A stretch of 54,148 nt of DNA from Flavobacteriaceae bacterium (GTDB taxonomy: Bacteria > Bacteroidota > Bacteroidia > Flavobacteriales > Flavobacteriaceae): assembly GCA_002702895.1 (NCBI GenBank), contig PACX01000014.1, forward strand, positions 88,078 to 142,225, in the 5' to 3' direction. The notes under the pieces were generated by a model. The model saw only the letters and a list, made by a program, of their open reading frames with translations, was not told where the DNA came from and made no database searches. This document shows, in pieces, positions 35,534-45,807 of this stretch (position 1 is its first letter; each line of letters starts with the position of its first letter). The position numbers were made by a program, and so were the translations under genes.

Positions 35534-37506
35534 TGTTAACTAACCAAAAACAATTTTTATATAGACTATATTTTGTTGCTATTATTTTAGTTGTTTTAGG
35601 TTTAGGAATCGGATATAGAATCTTTGATATACAATTTATACAAGGAGATAAGTACAGAAAAATTGCAAAAGAAAAAACAATTAAAAATTTCATAATTACT
35701 CCAAAGCGAGGTAATATTTATTCAGATGATGGAAGTCTTTTAGCTACATCAACAACTAATTATGATGTGTATTTTGATGCAGTTACAGTTTCAAATCAAA
35801 ACTTTAACAAACACATTAATTCTCTCTCAAAAGCTTTATCAATAAAATTTGAAAAATCCCTTAGTTTTTATAAACAATCTTTAATTTCTGCTAAAAAATT
35901 GAATAAAAGATATCATCCAATTGTAAAAAATATTTCTATAAATACGCTAAATGATATTAAAAGAATGCCTTTGTTTAAAATGGGTGGAATAAGGGGAGGA
36001 TTAATTATAGAAAAAAAGAATTATAGGGAATATCCATTAGATAAAATAGCTGAAAGAACAGTTGGATATGAAAGAATAAATGAAAAAAATGTTTATGTTG
36101 GAGTAGGTTTAGAGCATGCATATGGGGAATTGTTAAGAGGAAAAAACGGATCACGTTTAATGCAGAAAATTTCAAATGGTAAGTGGAAACCTTTGGCTAA
36201 ACCAAACCAAATAGAACCTAAACCTGGATTAGATGTAATGACTACAATTAATGTTGGTCTTCAAGATATTGTACATCATTCTCTTTTGGCACAATTGGAA
36301 AAATTTGAGGCAGATCATGGCTCTGTTGTAGTTATGGAAACTAAAACTGGTGCAATTAAAGCAATTTCAAATTTGGGGAGAACATCTCAGGGAAAATACT
36401 ATGAAAAATTAAATTATGCTATTGGTGAATCTCATGAACCAGGATCTACATTCAAATTAATGTCAATGATAGCTGCACTTGAAGATAATATTATAGACTC
36501 TTCAACAATAATAGATACAAAAGATGGAATACTTTCATTTTATGGAAGTAAAGTTAGAGACTCTAAAGAAGGAGGTTATGGAAAAATTACTGCTAAAGAA
36601 GTTTTTAAATTTTCTTCAAATACTGGAATTGTTGATATCATAACCAGAGGATATTCAAAAAATCCTCAAAAATTTTCTGATAGACTCTATAATATGGGAT
36701 TAAATAATACATTGAATTTATCAATTAAAGGTGAGGGTATACCAATAATACCTCACCCAAAAGATAAAAATTGGAATGGCCTATCGCTTCCATGGATGGC
36801 ATATGGGTATGGTGTGTCGTTAACTCCTCTTCAAACTTTATCTTTTTACAATGCTATTGCAAATGATGGTGAATTATTAAAGCCAGTTTTTTTAAATAAA
36901 AAAAGTAATAAAAATAATTTTGTTAATAAGATTGTTTTAAACCCTTCTATCTGTTCTAAAGAGACATTATCAGAAATTAAGTTAATGATGGAAAGTGTTG
37001 TTAATGAAAAGGGAGGAACTGCTTATAATATAAAGTCTGATGAATTTAAAATCGCAGGAAAAACAGGCACTTCTCAAGTAGATTATAATACAGATAATGT
37101 CCAGTATATATCAACTTTTGTGGGATATTTTCCTGCTGATAAACCCAAGTATTCATGCATAGTTGTAATTCATAAGCCTATAAAAAGTAAAGGATACTAT
37201 GGAAATATAGTTGCAGCTCCTGTATTTAAAAAAATTGCAGAAAAATTGTTTTCAATTACTCCTCAATTAAAATCTGGAATTTTGAAAAAAGATTTGATTA
37301 ATAAGAAAATAGATAAAATACAGTTAAAAATAACTAATAAGAAAAATGAAATTGAAAATTTAAAAGGCAAAAATTTTTATGATGTTTTACCCATACTAGA
37401 AAACTTAGGATTTAATGTTGAACATAAGGGAAAAGGTTTAATTATTAAAAATTTTAAAATAGTTAATAATTCAAATATTAAGAAGTTAATTATAGAGTTA
37501 TCATGA
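35533..37506 (+). CDS. ftsI: Septal peptidoglycan transpeptidase (class B penicillin-binding protein, FtsI) with PASTA domain
   Basis: 657 residues. One membrane helix at about 10-28, then the dimerisation domain starting TPKRGNIYSDDGSLLA. The transpeptidase motifs are S304-x-x-K in EPGSTFKLMS, SSN at about 360, and KTGTS at about 510. A PASTA domain follows the catalytic part (KGKNFYDVLPILENLGF at about 610), as in SpoVD-type proteins. FtsI crosslinks septal wall strands made by FtsW. The stop overlaps the murE start by 4 bases. Confidence 0.96.
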   Translation: MLTNQKQFLYRLYFVAIILVVLGLGIGYRIFDIQFIQGDKYRKIAKEKTIKNFIITPKRGNIYSDDGSLLATSTTNYDVYFDAVTVSNQNFNKHINSLSKALSIKFEKSLSFYKQSLISAKKLNKRYHPIVKNISINTLNDIKRMPLFKMGGIRGGLIIEKKNYREYPLDKIAERTVGYERINEKNVYVGVGLEHAYGELLRGKNGSRLMQKISNGKWKPLAKPNQIEPKPGLDVMTTINVGLQDIVHHSLLAQLEKFEADHGSVVVMETKTGAIKAISNLGRTSQGKYYEKLNYAIGESHEPGSTFKLMSMIAALEDNIIDSSTIIDTKDGILSFYGSKVRDSKEGGYGKITAKEVFKFSSNTGIVDIITRGYSKNPQKFSDRLYNMGLNNTLNLSIKGEGIPIIPHPKDKNWNGLSLPWMAYGYGVSLTPLQTLSFYNAIANDGELLKPVFLNKKSNKNNFVNKIVLNPSICSKETLSEIKLMMESVVNEKGGTAYNIKSDEFKIAGKTGTSQVDYNTDNVQYISTFVGYFPADKPKYSCIVVIHKPIKSKGYYGNIVAAPVFKKIAEKLFSITPQLKSGILKKDLINKKIDKIQLKITNKKNEIENLKGKNFYDVLPILENLGFNVEHKGKGLIIKNFKIVNNSNIKKLIIELS

Positions 37507-38963
37507 AACTTTTAAAAGATATACTGTATAAGTTAAATATAAGTTCAGTTATAGGATCTAATAATATTAAAATAAATAAAATTGAATTTGATTCAAGAAG
37601 AATATTAGAAAATGATTTGTTCGTAGCAATAAAAGGAAACAATATTGATGGAAATAAATTTATTACAAAAGCTATTGAAAAAGGAGCTAGAGCTATTTTA
37701 TGTCAAGAAATTCCAAAAAAAATTATAAAAGAAATAACATATATAAAAGTAAATGATATTAGAGAATCGTTAGGTTTAATAAGTTCTAATTATTATGATA
37801 ATCCATCAAATAAAATTAAGCTTATTGGAATAACAGGAACAAATGGAAAAACAACTACTTCAAATTTAATGTTTCAATTATTTAATTTTTTTAATTATAA
37901 AGTAGGTTTAATATCAACTAATAAAATTATAATAGGAGAAAAAGAAATAGAATCAAATCATACCACACCAGATCCTTTGACTTTAAATATGGTTTTAAAT
38001 CAGATGGTAGAATCTAAAATTGATTTTTGTTTTATGGAGGTTTCTTCACATGCAATAAAGCAAAAAAGGATTAGTGGATTAAATTTTAAAGCTGGAGTAT
38101 TTACAAATCTTTCTCACGATCATTTAGATTATCATAAAACATTTGATGAATATAGAGATGTCAAAAAAATGTTTTTTGATTCTCTTGACTCAAATTCTTT
38201 AGCTATTGTAAATGTTGATGATAAAAATGGTAATTACATGGTTCAAAACTGCAGAGCAAAAATATATAAATATGCTCTTAAATCTGAAGCAGATTATTCT
38301 TTGAAAATTTTTGAAATAGATTTTGATGGAATGAAAATGGAAATAGACGGAATAGAAGTATGGACTAGATTAATAGGGAACTTTAATGCTTATAATATTT
38401 TGGCATCCTATTCTTTAGCTAAAAATTTTGATTTTGAAGAAGATGAAATTTTAAATAATGTTAGTCGATTAGAAGCTGTTGAAGGTAGATTTGAAAAGAT
38501 TTCAAAAAACAAGAATAATAAAATTGGAATAGTTGATTATGCGCATAGTCCAGACTCAATTCAAAATATTTTGGAAGTACTAAATGATTTAAAAAAGAAA
38601 AGTTTATTGATTACTGTATTAGGCTGTGGAGGGGATAGAGATAGTGATAAAAGACCCTTAATGGGTAAAATTGCAGCTTCATTAAGTGATAGAGTTGTAT
38701 TTACATCAGATAATCCAAGATTTGAAGATCCTAAATTGATTATAAAACAAATGGAGTCAGGTGTAAATAAAAAAGATCTTTATAAAGTTTCGTCGATAAT
38801 AGATAGAAAAAAAGCTATAAAGTTTGCTTGTGAAATAAATTCAGGAAATGATGTGATTTTAGTTGCTGGAAAAGGTCATGAAAAATATCAAATAAATGGA
38901 AAAAATAAAATTGATTTTGATGACAAGAAAATATTAGAAGAATTTTTAATAAACAATAATTAA
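37503..38963 (+). CDS. murE: UDP-MurNAc-tripeptide synthetase (meso-diaminopimelate-adding)
   Basis: 486 residues. The ATP loop [11 protein letters not shown] is at about 109-118. The carbamylated-lysine region [12 protein letters not shown] follows, and the substrate-selecting DNPR motif at about 402-405 is the form that adds meso-diaminopimelate rather than lysine. So the wall is of the mDAP type. The central and C-terminal ligase domains are complete ([22 protein letters not shown]). The overlap with ftsI is 4 bases. Confidence 0.97.
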   Translation: MKLLKDILYKLNISSVIGSNNIKINKIEFDSRRILENDLFVAIKGNNIDGNKFITKAIEKGARAILCQEIPKKIIKEITYIKVNDIRESLGLISSNYYDNPSNKIKLIGITGTNGKTTTSNLMFQLFNFFNYKVGLISTNKIIIGEKEIESNHTTPDPLTLNMVLNQMVESKIDFCFMEVSSHAIKQKRISGLNFKAGVFTNLSHDHLDYHKTFDEYRDVKKMFFDSLDSNSLAIVNVDDKNGNYMVQNCRAKIYKYALKSEADYSLKIFEIDFDGMKMEIDGIEVWTRLIGNFNAYNILASYSLAKNFDFEEDEILNNVSRLEAVEGRFEKISKNKNNKIGIVDYAHSPDSIQNILEVLNDLKKKSLLITVLGCGGDRDSDKRPLMGKIAASLSDRVVFTSDNPRFEDPKLIIKQMESGVNKKDLYKVSSIIDRKKAIKFACEINSGNDVILVAGKGHEKYQINGKNKIDFDDKKILEEFLINNN

Positions 38964-38964
38964 T

Positions 38965-40164
38965 ATGTTATATTTTTTATTTGAATATTTAGAATTAAAA
39001 TACCAATTACCAGGGGCAAGTTTATTTCAATACATATCATTTAGATCAGCATTAGCATTTATTTTTTCATTGATGTTATCCATAAAATATGGAAAGAATA
39101 TAATAAGTTTTCTTAGAAAAAAACAAATTGGAGAAACTGTTAGAGATTTAGGTTTAATCGGACAAAAAGAAAAAACAGGTACACCAACTATGGGTGGTTT
39201 AATAATCATTTTGGCAACCATTATCCCTGTTGTGTTATTATCAAATTTTAAAAATATTTATATTATAATATTAATTTTTACTACCCTATGGTTAGGGATT
39301 ATTGGATTTGCAGACGATTACATTAAAATTTTTAATAAAAATAAAGATGGTCTTAAAGGAAAATTTAAATTAATCGGACAAATTTCATTAGGATTAATTG
39401 TAGGTCTTATTTTATATTTTCATCCAGATGTTACAATTAAAGACCGTTATTTAAATGATAATATTAATGAAAGAATTGAATATAAATCAACTAAAACAAC
39501 TGTTCCTTTTTTAAAAGATAATGAATTAGATTATTCTCATTTGATATCTTGGATTGGAGAAAAATCTGAAAAATATAGCTTTATTGTATTTATATTTTTT
39601 GTAATATTAATTGTTTCTGCAGTTTCTAATGGGGCAAATTTAACAGATGGGATCGATGGTCTCGCAGCAGGGTCTTCAGTAATAATTACATTGACATTGG
39701 GTGTTTTTGCATGGGTATCAGGAAATATAATTTTTTCTGAATATTTAAATGTAATGTATATCCCAAGAGTTGGTGAAGTAGTAATATTTATTTCAGCTTT
39801 TATAGGTGGATTAATTGGTTTTTTATGGTATAATACTTTTCCAGCTCAAATATTTATGGGAGATACTGGTAGTTTGACTATAGGTGGTCTAATTGCTGTG
39901 ATAGCTATAATAGTTAGAAAGGAATTGTTACTTCCATTAATTTGTGGAATTTTCTTGTTTGAAACTATTTCTGTAATTATTCAGGTAAGTTATTTTAAAT
40001 ACACAAGAAAAAATTCAGGAAAAGGTATAAGATTGTTTCTTATGTCTCCAATTCATCATCATTTTCAAAAATTAGGATATCATGAAAGTAAAATAGCAGT
40101 TAGATTTTGGATTATAGGAATTTTATTAGCAATTCTTTCACTAATAACATTAAAAATTAGATAA
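38965..40164 (+). CDS. mraY: Phospho-MurNAc-pentapeptide-transferase
   Basis: 399 residues with about ten membrane helices. The catalytic acidic residues are in [10 protein letters not shown] (about 113), [13 protein letters not shown] (about 227) and [10 protein letters not shown] (about 297), and the HHHF loop in [15 protein letters not shown] is intact. It transfers phospho-MurNAc-pentapeptide to undecaprenyl phosphate, giving lipid I. The protein is longer than the E. coli one (360) because of an insertion at about 145-195, a charged loop seen in Bacteroidota. It starts one base after murE. Confidence 0.97.
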   Translation: MLYFLFEYLELKYQLPGASLFQYISFRSALAFIFSLMLSIKYGKNIISFLRKKQIGETVRDLGLIGQKEKTGTPTMGGLIIILATIIPVVLLSNFKNIYIIILIFTTLWLGIIGFADDYIKIFNKNKDGLKGKFKLIGQISLGLIVGLILYFHPDVTIKDRYLNDNINERIEYKSTKTTVPFLKDNELDYSHLISWIGEKSEKYSFIVFIFFVILIVSAVSNGANLTDGIDGLAAGSSVIITLTLGVFAWVSGNIIFSEYLNVMYIPRVGEVVIFISAFIGGLIGFLWYNTFPAQIFMGDTGSLTIGGLIAVIAIIVRKELLLPLICGIFLFETISVIIQVSYFKYTRKNSGKGIRLFLMSPIHHHFQKLGYHESKIAVRFWIIGILLAILSLITLKIR

Positions 40165-40166
40165 AA

Positions 40167-41507
40167 ATGAAGGAAAATTTAATAGTCTTAGGAGGAGGTG
40201 AAAGTGGAGTTGGAGCCGCTTATTTAGCTTATCAAAGAGGAATTAATGTTTTTTTATCTGAAAAAAATATAATTCAATCTAAGTATAAAAAAATATTGAT
40301 TGAGAATAATATAAAATTTGAAGAAGGAATTCATAGTATTGATAAAGTTTTAAATGCTACTGAAATTATAATTAGCCCTGGTGTTCCAAATAATACAGAT
40401 TTAATACATAATATATCTAAAAAAAATATTCCAATAATTTCAGAAATTGAATTTGCTTCAAGGTTTACAAAATCAAAAATTATTGGTGTAACTGGATCAA
40501 ATGGAAAAACTACAACTACTAGTCTAATATATCATGTTTTAAAATCTGCTGGTATAAATGTTGGTATTGCAGGAAATATAGGAATTAGTTTTGCTTTTTT
40601 AATAGCAGAAAATGATTTTGATTACATAGTATTAGAATTGAGCAGTTTTCAATTAGAATGTATTTCAAAATTTAAACCAACAATTGCTGTAATAACAAAT
40701 ATTTCTCGAGACCATTTAGAAAGATACAATTACAATTATCAAAAATATATAGATGCAAAATTTAATATAGTTTCTAATCAAGATAGTTCAGATTATTTGA
40801 TTTATAATGGAGATGATGATGTAATAAAAAAAGAATTGAAAATTAGAAAAATAGACTCAAATAAAATACCATTCTCTTTTTCAAAAGCCAATTTTATTAA
40901 TAAAACATATATAAATAATAATAATATTCAATCAGAAATAAATAAAAATAAATTTATGATATCACTAGAAAGTTTATCACTAAAAGGAAAACACAATACA
41001 CAAAACAATATGGCAGCAGCTACTGTCGCACAACTATTAAATATTAAAGATGAAGATATAAAGGAATCATTAAGCAACTTCCAATCAATTAACCATAGAA
41101 TGGAGCATGTTCTCACAATTCAAAAAGTTAAGTATATAAATGATTCTAAAGCAACAAATGTAAATGCTGTTTATTATGCACTCGATTCAATGAATAGTCC
41201 AACTGTTTGGATTGTTGGAGGAGTGGATAAAGGAAATAACTATGAAGAGTTATTTCCCTTAGTTAGAGAAAAAGTAAAAGCTATCATTTGTTTGGGATTA
41301 GACAATAAAAAAATAATAGATGCTTTTTCTTCAATATTAGATACAATAATAGAAAGTACAAGTATGATTGAAGCAGTAAATTATGCTTATAAGATTGCTA
41401 AACCAAATGAAACAGTATTACTTTCTCCAGCTTGTTCCAGTTTTGATTTATTTGAAAATTTTGAGGACAGAGGAAATCAATTTAAAGAATATGTAAGAAA
41501 ACTGTAA
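40167..41507 (+). CDS. murD: UDP-MurNAc-L-alanine--D-glutamate ligase
   Basis: 446 residues. The nucleotide-binding start LIVLGGGESGVGAAYLA precedes the ATP loop GVTGSNGKTTTTS at about 110-122, ELSSFQLE and NISRDHLERY, and the C-terminal NDSKATN motif. It adds D-glutamate to UDP-MurNAc-L-Ala. It starts 2 bases after mraY, and its stop shares one base with the ftsW start. Confidence 0.97.
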   Translation: MKENLIVLGGGESGVGAAYLAYQRGINVFLSEKNIIQSKYKKILIENNIKFEEGIHSIDKVLNATEIIISPGVPNNTDLIHNISKKNIPIISEIEFASRFTKSKIIGVTGSNGKTTTTSLIYHVLKSAGINVGIAGNIGISFAFLIAENDFDYIVLELSSFQLECISKFKPTIAVITNISRDHLERYNYNYQKYIDAKFNIVSNQDSSDYLIYNGDDDVIKKELKIRKIDSNKIPFSFSKANFINKTYINNNNIQSEINKNKFMISLESLSLKGKHNTQNNMAAATVAQLLNIKDEDIKESLSNFQSINHRMEHVLTIQKVKYINDSKATNVNAVYYALDSMNSPTVWIVGGVDKGNNYEELFPLVREKVKAIICLGLDNKKIIDAFSSILDTIIESTSMIEAVNYAYKIAKPNETVLLSPACSSFDLFENFEDRGNQFKEYVRKL

Positions 41508-42682
41508 TGATTAAAATGTTAGATAAAATAAAAGGGGATAGAATAATTTGGACAATAGTTTCTTTATTAGCTATTTTTTCATTTTTACCTGTCTACAGTG
41601 CTAGTTCTAACTTTGGAAATGATTTTATTTTTTCAAATATGATTAAACATGTTGCCATAGTTTTTATAGGAATATTAATTATGTATGCTGTTCATTTAAT
41701 TCCTTACAGGTATTTTAAGGGATTATCAATTATTTGTTTACCAGTTATAATTTTATTACTATTATTTACTGCATTACAGGGAAATGTTATTGAGGGAGCA
41801 AATGCGAGTAGGTGGATTAAATTACCTGTTGTAGGACTATCTTTTCAACCCTCTTCAATGGCAATAGTAATCATAATGGTTTATACTGCTTTTTATCTTT
41901 CAAAAAATTATAAAAAAGAACTGAAATTTACTGATTCAATTTTACCACTTTGGACACCCATCTTATTAATTATAGCTTTAATATTACCCTCAAATTTTTC
42001 AACTGCAGCTATGATTTTTTTAATGATTTTGACTTTAATATTTATAGGCAGATATCCTATAAAATATTTGTTTGGAATAATATTTTCTGGCATTATTTTA
42101 TTATCATTATTTGTTCTTTTTTCTAAAAGTTACCCTGAATTAATGCCAAATAGAGTTGATACTTGGAATAACCGAATTGAAAATTATTTATCATCAGATA
42201 GAACGGAATCAAATTATCAAATTGTTAGAGCAAAATCAGCAATAGCTAATGGTTCTGTTTTTGGTGTTGGAGCGGGTAAAAGTACTATGAAAAATTTACT
42301 TCCTCAAAGTACATCTGATTTTATTTATGCAATAATTACAGAAGAATATGGAACGATTGGTGCTTTAGGAATATTATTATTATATACTTGGCTTTTATTT
42401 AGAATAATAATTGTTTCGTATAAATCAAAAACTGTTTTTGGTCAATTACTTGCTTTGGCAGTTGGGTTGCCAATTATTTTTCAGGCATATATAAATATGG
42501 GTGTAGCTGTACAGCTATTCCCAGTAACTGGTCAGCCACTTCCATTAATTAGTACTGGAGGAACATCAATTTGGATGACATTTTTGTCTATTGGAATAGT
42601 TTTAAGTGTAAGTGTAAATAAAGATAATAAAGATATAGTTGCTAATAATAACCCATTAAATATTTTAGGTGAAGAATTATAA
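41507..42682 (+). CDS. ftsW: Septal peptidoglycan glycosyltransferase (SEDS family) FtsW
   Basis: 391 residues, ten predicted helices. SEDS features are visible: KGANASRWI-type motif as EGANASRWIKLP at about 98 (with the catalytic-region Arg/Trp), QPSSMA, then the GAGKSTMKNLLPQSTSDFIYAIITEEYG loop in the second half and LPLISTGGTS near the end. FtsW polymerises lipid II at the septum with FtsI. ATG at 41507 overlaps murD by one base; a second in-frame ATG lies at 41516. The end overlaps murG by 14 bases. Confidence 0.95.
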   Translation: MIKMLDKIKGDRIIWTIVSLLAIFSFLPVYSASSNFGNDFIFSNMIKHVAIVFIGILIMYAVHLIPYRYFKGLSIICLPVIILLLLFTALQGNVIEGANASRWIKLPVVGLSFQPSSMAIVIIMVYTAFYLSKNYKKELKFTDSILPLWTPILLIIALILPSNFSTAAMIFLMILTLIFIGRYPIKYLFGIIFSGIILLSLFVLFSKSYPELMPNRVDTWNNRIENYLSSDRTESNYQIVRAKSAIANGSVFGVGAGKSTMKNLLPQSTSDFIYAIITEEYGTIGALGILLLYTWLLFRIIIVSYKSKTVFGQLLALAVGLPIIFQAYINMGVAVQLFPVTGQPLPLISTGGTSIWMTFLSIGIVLSVSVNKDNKDIVANNNPLNILGEEL

Positions 42683-43772
42683 ATTTTTAATTTCTGGAGG
42701 CGGCACAGGTGGTCATATTTACCCTGCTTTATCAATAGCAGATGAACTGACTAAAACCTTTAATTCATTAGAAATATTATTTGTTGGATCTAATAGTAGA
42801 ATGGAAATGCAGAAAGTTCCTAAACATGGTTATAAAATTAAAGGGTTATGGATTAGTGGAATTAAAAGAAAATTGCATTTTTCAAATTTTTTAATACCAA
42901 TAAAAATATTTCATAGCCTCATTAAATCTTATTTTATTATAAAGAAATTCAAACCAGATTTTGTAATAGGAACAGGTGGTTTTGCAAGTGGACCATTATT
43001 ATTTATTGCTTCTAAATTAAATATACCAACATTGATTCAAGAACAGAATTCATATGCAGGAATCACTAATAAAATATTATCTAAATCAGTTGATTTAATT
43101 TGTGTTGCATATAAAAATATGAACAAATATTTCCCAAAAAATAAAATTTTATATACTGGGAATCCTGTAAGAAACCAAATTAATGATTTAAAACATTATA
43201 ATAATGATCCTTATGATTTTTTTGAAACAGAGGATTCAAATAAAGTTTTGTTGATTCTTGGAGGTAGTTTAGGAGCTAGAAAAATAAATGAATTTGTTTC
43301 AGAAAATTTAAATTTTTTTCAAAGTAATAAATTAAATATTATTTGGCAATGTGGAAATAATTATTTCAACACTTATAAAAAGTTTAACTCTCAAAATGTT
43401 AAGGTATTAGCTTTTATTGAAAATATGAATAATGCATATAATACAGCAGATTTTATTATATCTAGATCAGGTGCTAGTGTAATTTCTGAATTATGTATTG
43501 TAGGTAAACCAGTTCTTTTTATTCCTTCCCCAAATCTTGCAGAGGACCATCAAACTAAAAATGCTTTGAAAATTGTTGAAAATAAGGCTGCAGTTATGGT
43601 TAAGGAAAAGGATTTGAATCAAAGGTTTTTTCATGAATTTAAAAAAATAATTAATGATTCTAGTTTTAGCACGAAACTTTCAGAATCAATAAAATTATTG
43701 GCAAAACCAAATGCTACAAAAGAAATAGTAAAAAATGTAAAATTTTTTTTAAATAATGATAGAAAAATATAA
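42669..43772 (+). CDS. murG: UDP-GlcNAc--undecaprenyl-pyrophosphoryl-MurNAc-pentapeptide transferase
   Basis: 367 residues from GTG 42669, inside the ftsW end. It shows ISGGGTGGHIYPALSIADE at about 8-26, GTGGFASGPLL, IQEQNSYAG, and the donor-site motif SRSGASVISELC with FIPSPNLAEDHQTKNA. It adds GlcNAc to lipid I, giving lipid II, on the inner face of the membrane. The stop overlaps murC by 17 bases. Confidence 0.97.
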   Translation: MKNYKFLISGGGTGGHIYPALSIADELTKTFNSLEILFVGSNSRMEMQKVPKHGYKIKGLWISGIKRKLHFSNFLIPIKIFHSLIKSYFIIKKFKPDFVIGTGGFASGPLLFIASKLNIPTLIQEQNSYAGITNKILSKSVDLICVAYKNMNKYFPKNKILYTGNPVRNQINDLKHYNNDPYDFFETEDSNKVLLILGGSLGARKINEFVSENLNFFQSNKLNIIWQCGNNYFNTYKKFNSQNVKVLAFIENMNNAYNTADFIISRSGASVISELCIVGKPVLFIPSPNLAEDHQTKNALKIVENKAAVMVKEKDLNQRFFHEFKKIINDSSFSTKLSESIKLLAKPNATKEIVKNVKFFLNNDRKI

Positions 43773-45096
43773 TAAAATATATTTTATAGGAATTGGAGGA
43801 ATAGGAATGTCATCTATAGCTCTTTATTTTTTAGATTTAGGAAAAACTGTTGGAGGATATGATAAAACTAGAACAGATTTGACTATTAATCTTGAAAATC
43901 AAGGCGCTAAAATTCACTATAATTTAAAAATTTCTAAAATTCCATCTGTATTTAAAAATAAACAAGATACTTTAATAATATATACCCCTGCAATTAGTAA
44001 AGACAATATTGAGTTAGACTTTTTTATTAAAAAAAGTTATAATTATTTAAAAAGATCAGAAGCATTAGGACTTATTTCCCAAAATAAATTTTGTATTGCA
44101 ATTGCGGGTACTCATGGAAAAACAACAACTTCAATTATTTTGTCTCATCTTCTATATGAAAACAATATAAGTTTTACATCATTTGTTGGAGGTATTTCGG
44201 AAAATTATAATAGTAACTATATAGAAAAAGGCCAAGATATAATTCTAGTTGAAGCAGATGAATTTGATAGATCTTTTTTAACATTGAAACCTAATATAGC
44301 ATGTATTACATCTATTGATTTGGATCATTTAGATATTTATAATTCAAGAAAAGATTTACAAAATTCCTTTAACGAATTTGCTCGGAATCTAGAAAAAGAT
44401 GGGATGCTTTTTAAAAATTTTGATTTAGAAATTGATGGTATTAGTTATGGATTTGACTCAAATGCAGAGTATTCAATTGTAAACTATAAAACTGTTAATG
44501 ATTCTGCTTTTTTTGATATTATATATAAGAATGGAAAATGTGAAAATATTAGATTTGAGATGCCTGGAAAGCATAATGCTTCTAATGCTTTGGCTGCTTT
44601 TGCAATTTGTAAAGAATTAAAAATTAATGATGGTAATTTAAAAAAATCATTAGCAACTTTTAAAGGAGTTAAAAGAAGATTTAGTTATGTTTTAAAATCT
44701 CCTAAAATATTAATTGATGATTATGCACACCATCCTAAAGAGATTCAAGCTATTAAAGATTCTATTTTTTCACTATATCCTGAAAAAATAATAATGGCAA
44801 TTTTTCAACCTCATCTTTTTTCAAGAACTCGAGATTTTATGAATGAATTTGCTAGTACTCTTTCAATGTTTCACGAGATAGTCTTATTAGATATATATCC
44901 GGCAAGGGAAGAACCTATTGAAAATATTAATTCAAATGAATTATTAAATAAAATAGATAATAATAATAAAAAATTAATTAAAAAAATAGAATTAGAAAAT
45001 CATATAATTAATTCTAAAGCAGATGTGATAGTTGTTATGGGTGCTGGAGATATTTCTAATGAAGTTGAAAATATTAAAAATGCAATATTAATTTAA
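43756..45096 (+). CDS. murC: UDP-MurNAc--L-alanine ligase
   Basis: 446 residues. The opening IYFIGIGGIGMSSIAL is the Rossmann-like UDP-MurNAc site, the ATP loop is IAGTHGKTTTS at about 116, followed by EADEFDRSFL and the middle ASNALAAFAIC. The ligase end has DDYAHHPKEI and QPHLFSRT. It adds L-Ala, the first residue of the stem peptide. The start is inside murG by 17 bases, and ftsQ follows after 2 bases. Confidence 0.97.
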   Translation: MIEKYNKIYFIGIGGIGMSSIALYFLDLGKTVGGYDKTRTDLTINLENQGAKIHYNLKISKIPSVFKNKQDTLIIYTPAISKDNIELDFFIKKSYNYLKRSEALGLISQNKFCIAIAGTHGKTTTSIILSHLLYENNISFTSFVGGISENYNSNYIEKGQDIILVEADEFDRSFLTLKPNIACITSIDLDHLDIYNSRKDLQNSFNEFARNLEKDGMLFKNFDLEIDGISYGFDSNAEYSIVNYKTVNDSAFFDIIYKNGKCENIRFEMPGKHNASNALAAFAICKELKINDGNLKKSLATFKGVKRRFSYVLKSPKILIDDYAHHPKEIQAIKDSIFSLYPEKIIMAIFQPHLFSRTRDFMNEFASTLSMFHEIVLLDIYPAREEPIENINSNELLNKIDNNNKKLIKKIELENHIINSKADVIVVMGAGDISNEVENIKNAILI

Positions 45097-45098
45097 AA

Positions 45099-45806
45099 AT
45101 GAATTTTAAAACACTTAAAATATTGATAATGTTATCATTAGTTACAGGCTTAATAGCATTTAGTTCTATTAAAAATGGAGAGAGAAATATCAATTTTAAT
45201 AGAATTAATTATATGGATTCTCAATTTAAATTTACATCGATAGAATCGGTTAATAAATTGTTAAAACAAAGTGATTCTAATTCTTCTAATCTCCTAAAAA
45301 GAAATCTAAATTTGAAAAAAATAGAAGAAGAAATTAATGAAAATGAATATATAGATTTTGCTGAAGTTTCTATGAATTTAGCTGGTGAAATTGGAGTTAA
45401 AATTGTAGAAATAAAGCCTGTATTTAGAGTTTTAAATGACAAGTATTATATAGATAAAAATGGAAATACAATGCCTTTATCTAATCTTTATTCTGAACAG
45501 ATTCCCTTAATTATTAGTAGTGTTAATTCAAGTGACTATAAACGCTTAGGATCGTTAGGAAGTTATTTAAAAAATGATGTTTTTTTAAATGAACATATAA
45601 CAGGATTAGAAATAATTGATAATAAACTTTTTTTTCACGTTAAAAATTTTTCATACGTAATAAAAATGAATGGTTTTAATAAATATAAAACTCGTCTTAA
45701 TAATTATAAAGCTTTTTATAAATCTGTAAAAAATGATAGTATTTTAAATGATTTAAGTTCAATTAATTTAAATTTTAAAAGTCAAGTAATTGTTGAAAAA
45801 AAATAA
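45099..45806 (+). CDS. ftsQ: Cell division protein FtsQ
   Basis: 235 residues. A single membrane helix at about 5-24 (LKILIMLSLVTGLIAFSSI) is followed by a periplasmic part with a POTRA-like region and a beta domain (EIGVKIVEIKPVFRVLNDKYYIDKNGNTMPLS at about 95-127, read as two strands and a turn). FtsQ links the early and late division proteins and binds FtsL/FtsB. Identity is supported by the murC-ftsQ-ftsA order. Similarity within the family is always weak. Confidence 0.9.
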   Translation: MNFKTLKILIMLSLVTGLIAFSSIKNGERNINFNRINYMDSQFKFTSIESVNKLLKQSDSNSSNLLKRNLNLKKIEEEINENEYIDFAEVSMNLAGEIGVKIVEIKPVFRVLNDKYYIDKNGNTMPLSNLYSEQIPLIISSVNSSDYKRLGSLGSYLKNDVFLNEHITGLEIIDNKLFFHVKNFSYVIKMNGFNKYKTRLNNYKAFYKSVKNDSILNDLSSINLNFKSQVIVEKK

Positions 45807-45807
45807 A

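Noticed and set aside
45790-45807. TTG start of ftsA inside ftsQ
   Set aside because: The ATG at 45808, just after the ftsQ stop, directly precedes the conserved actin-fold start, so the extra six residues are not needed.
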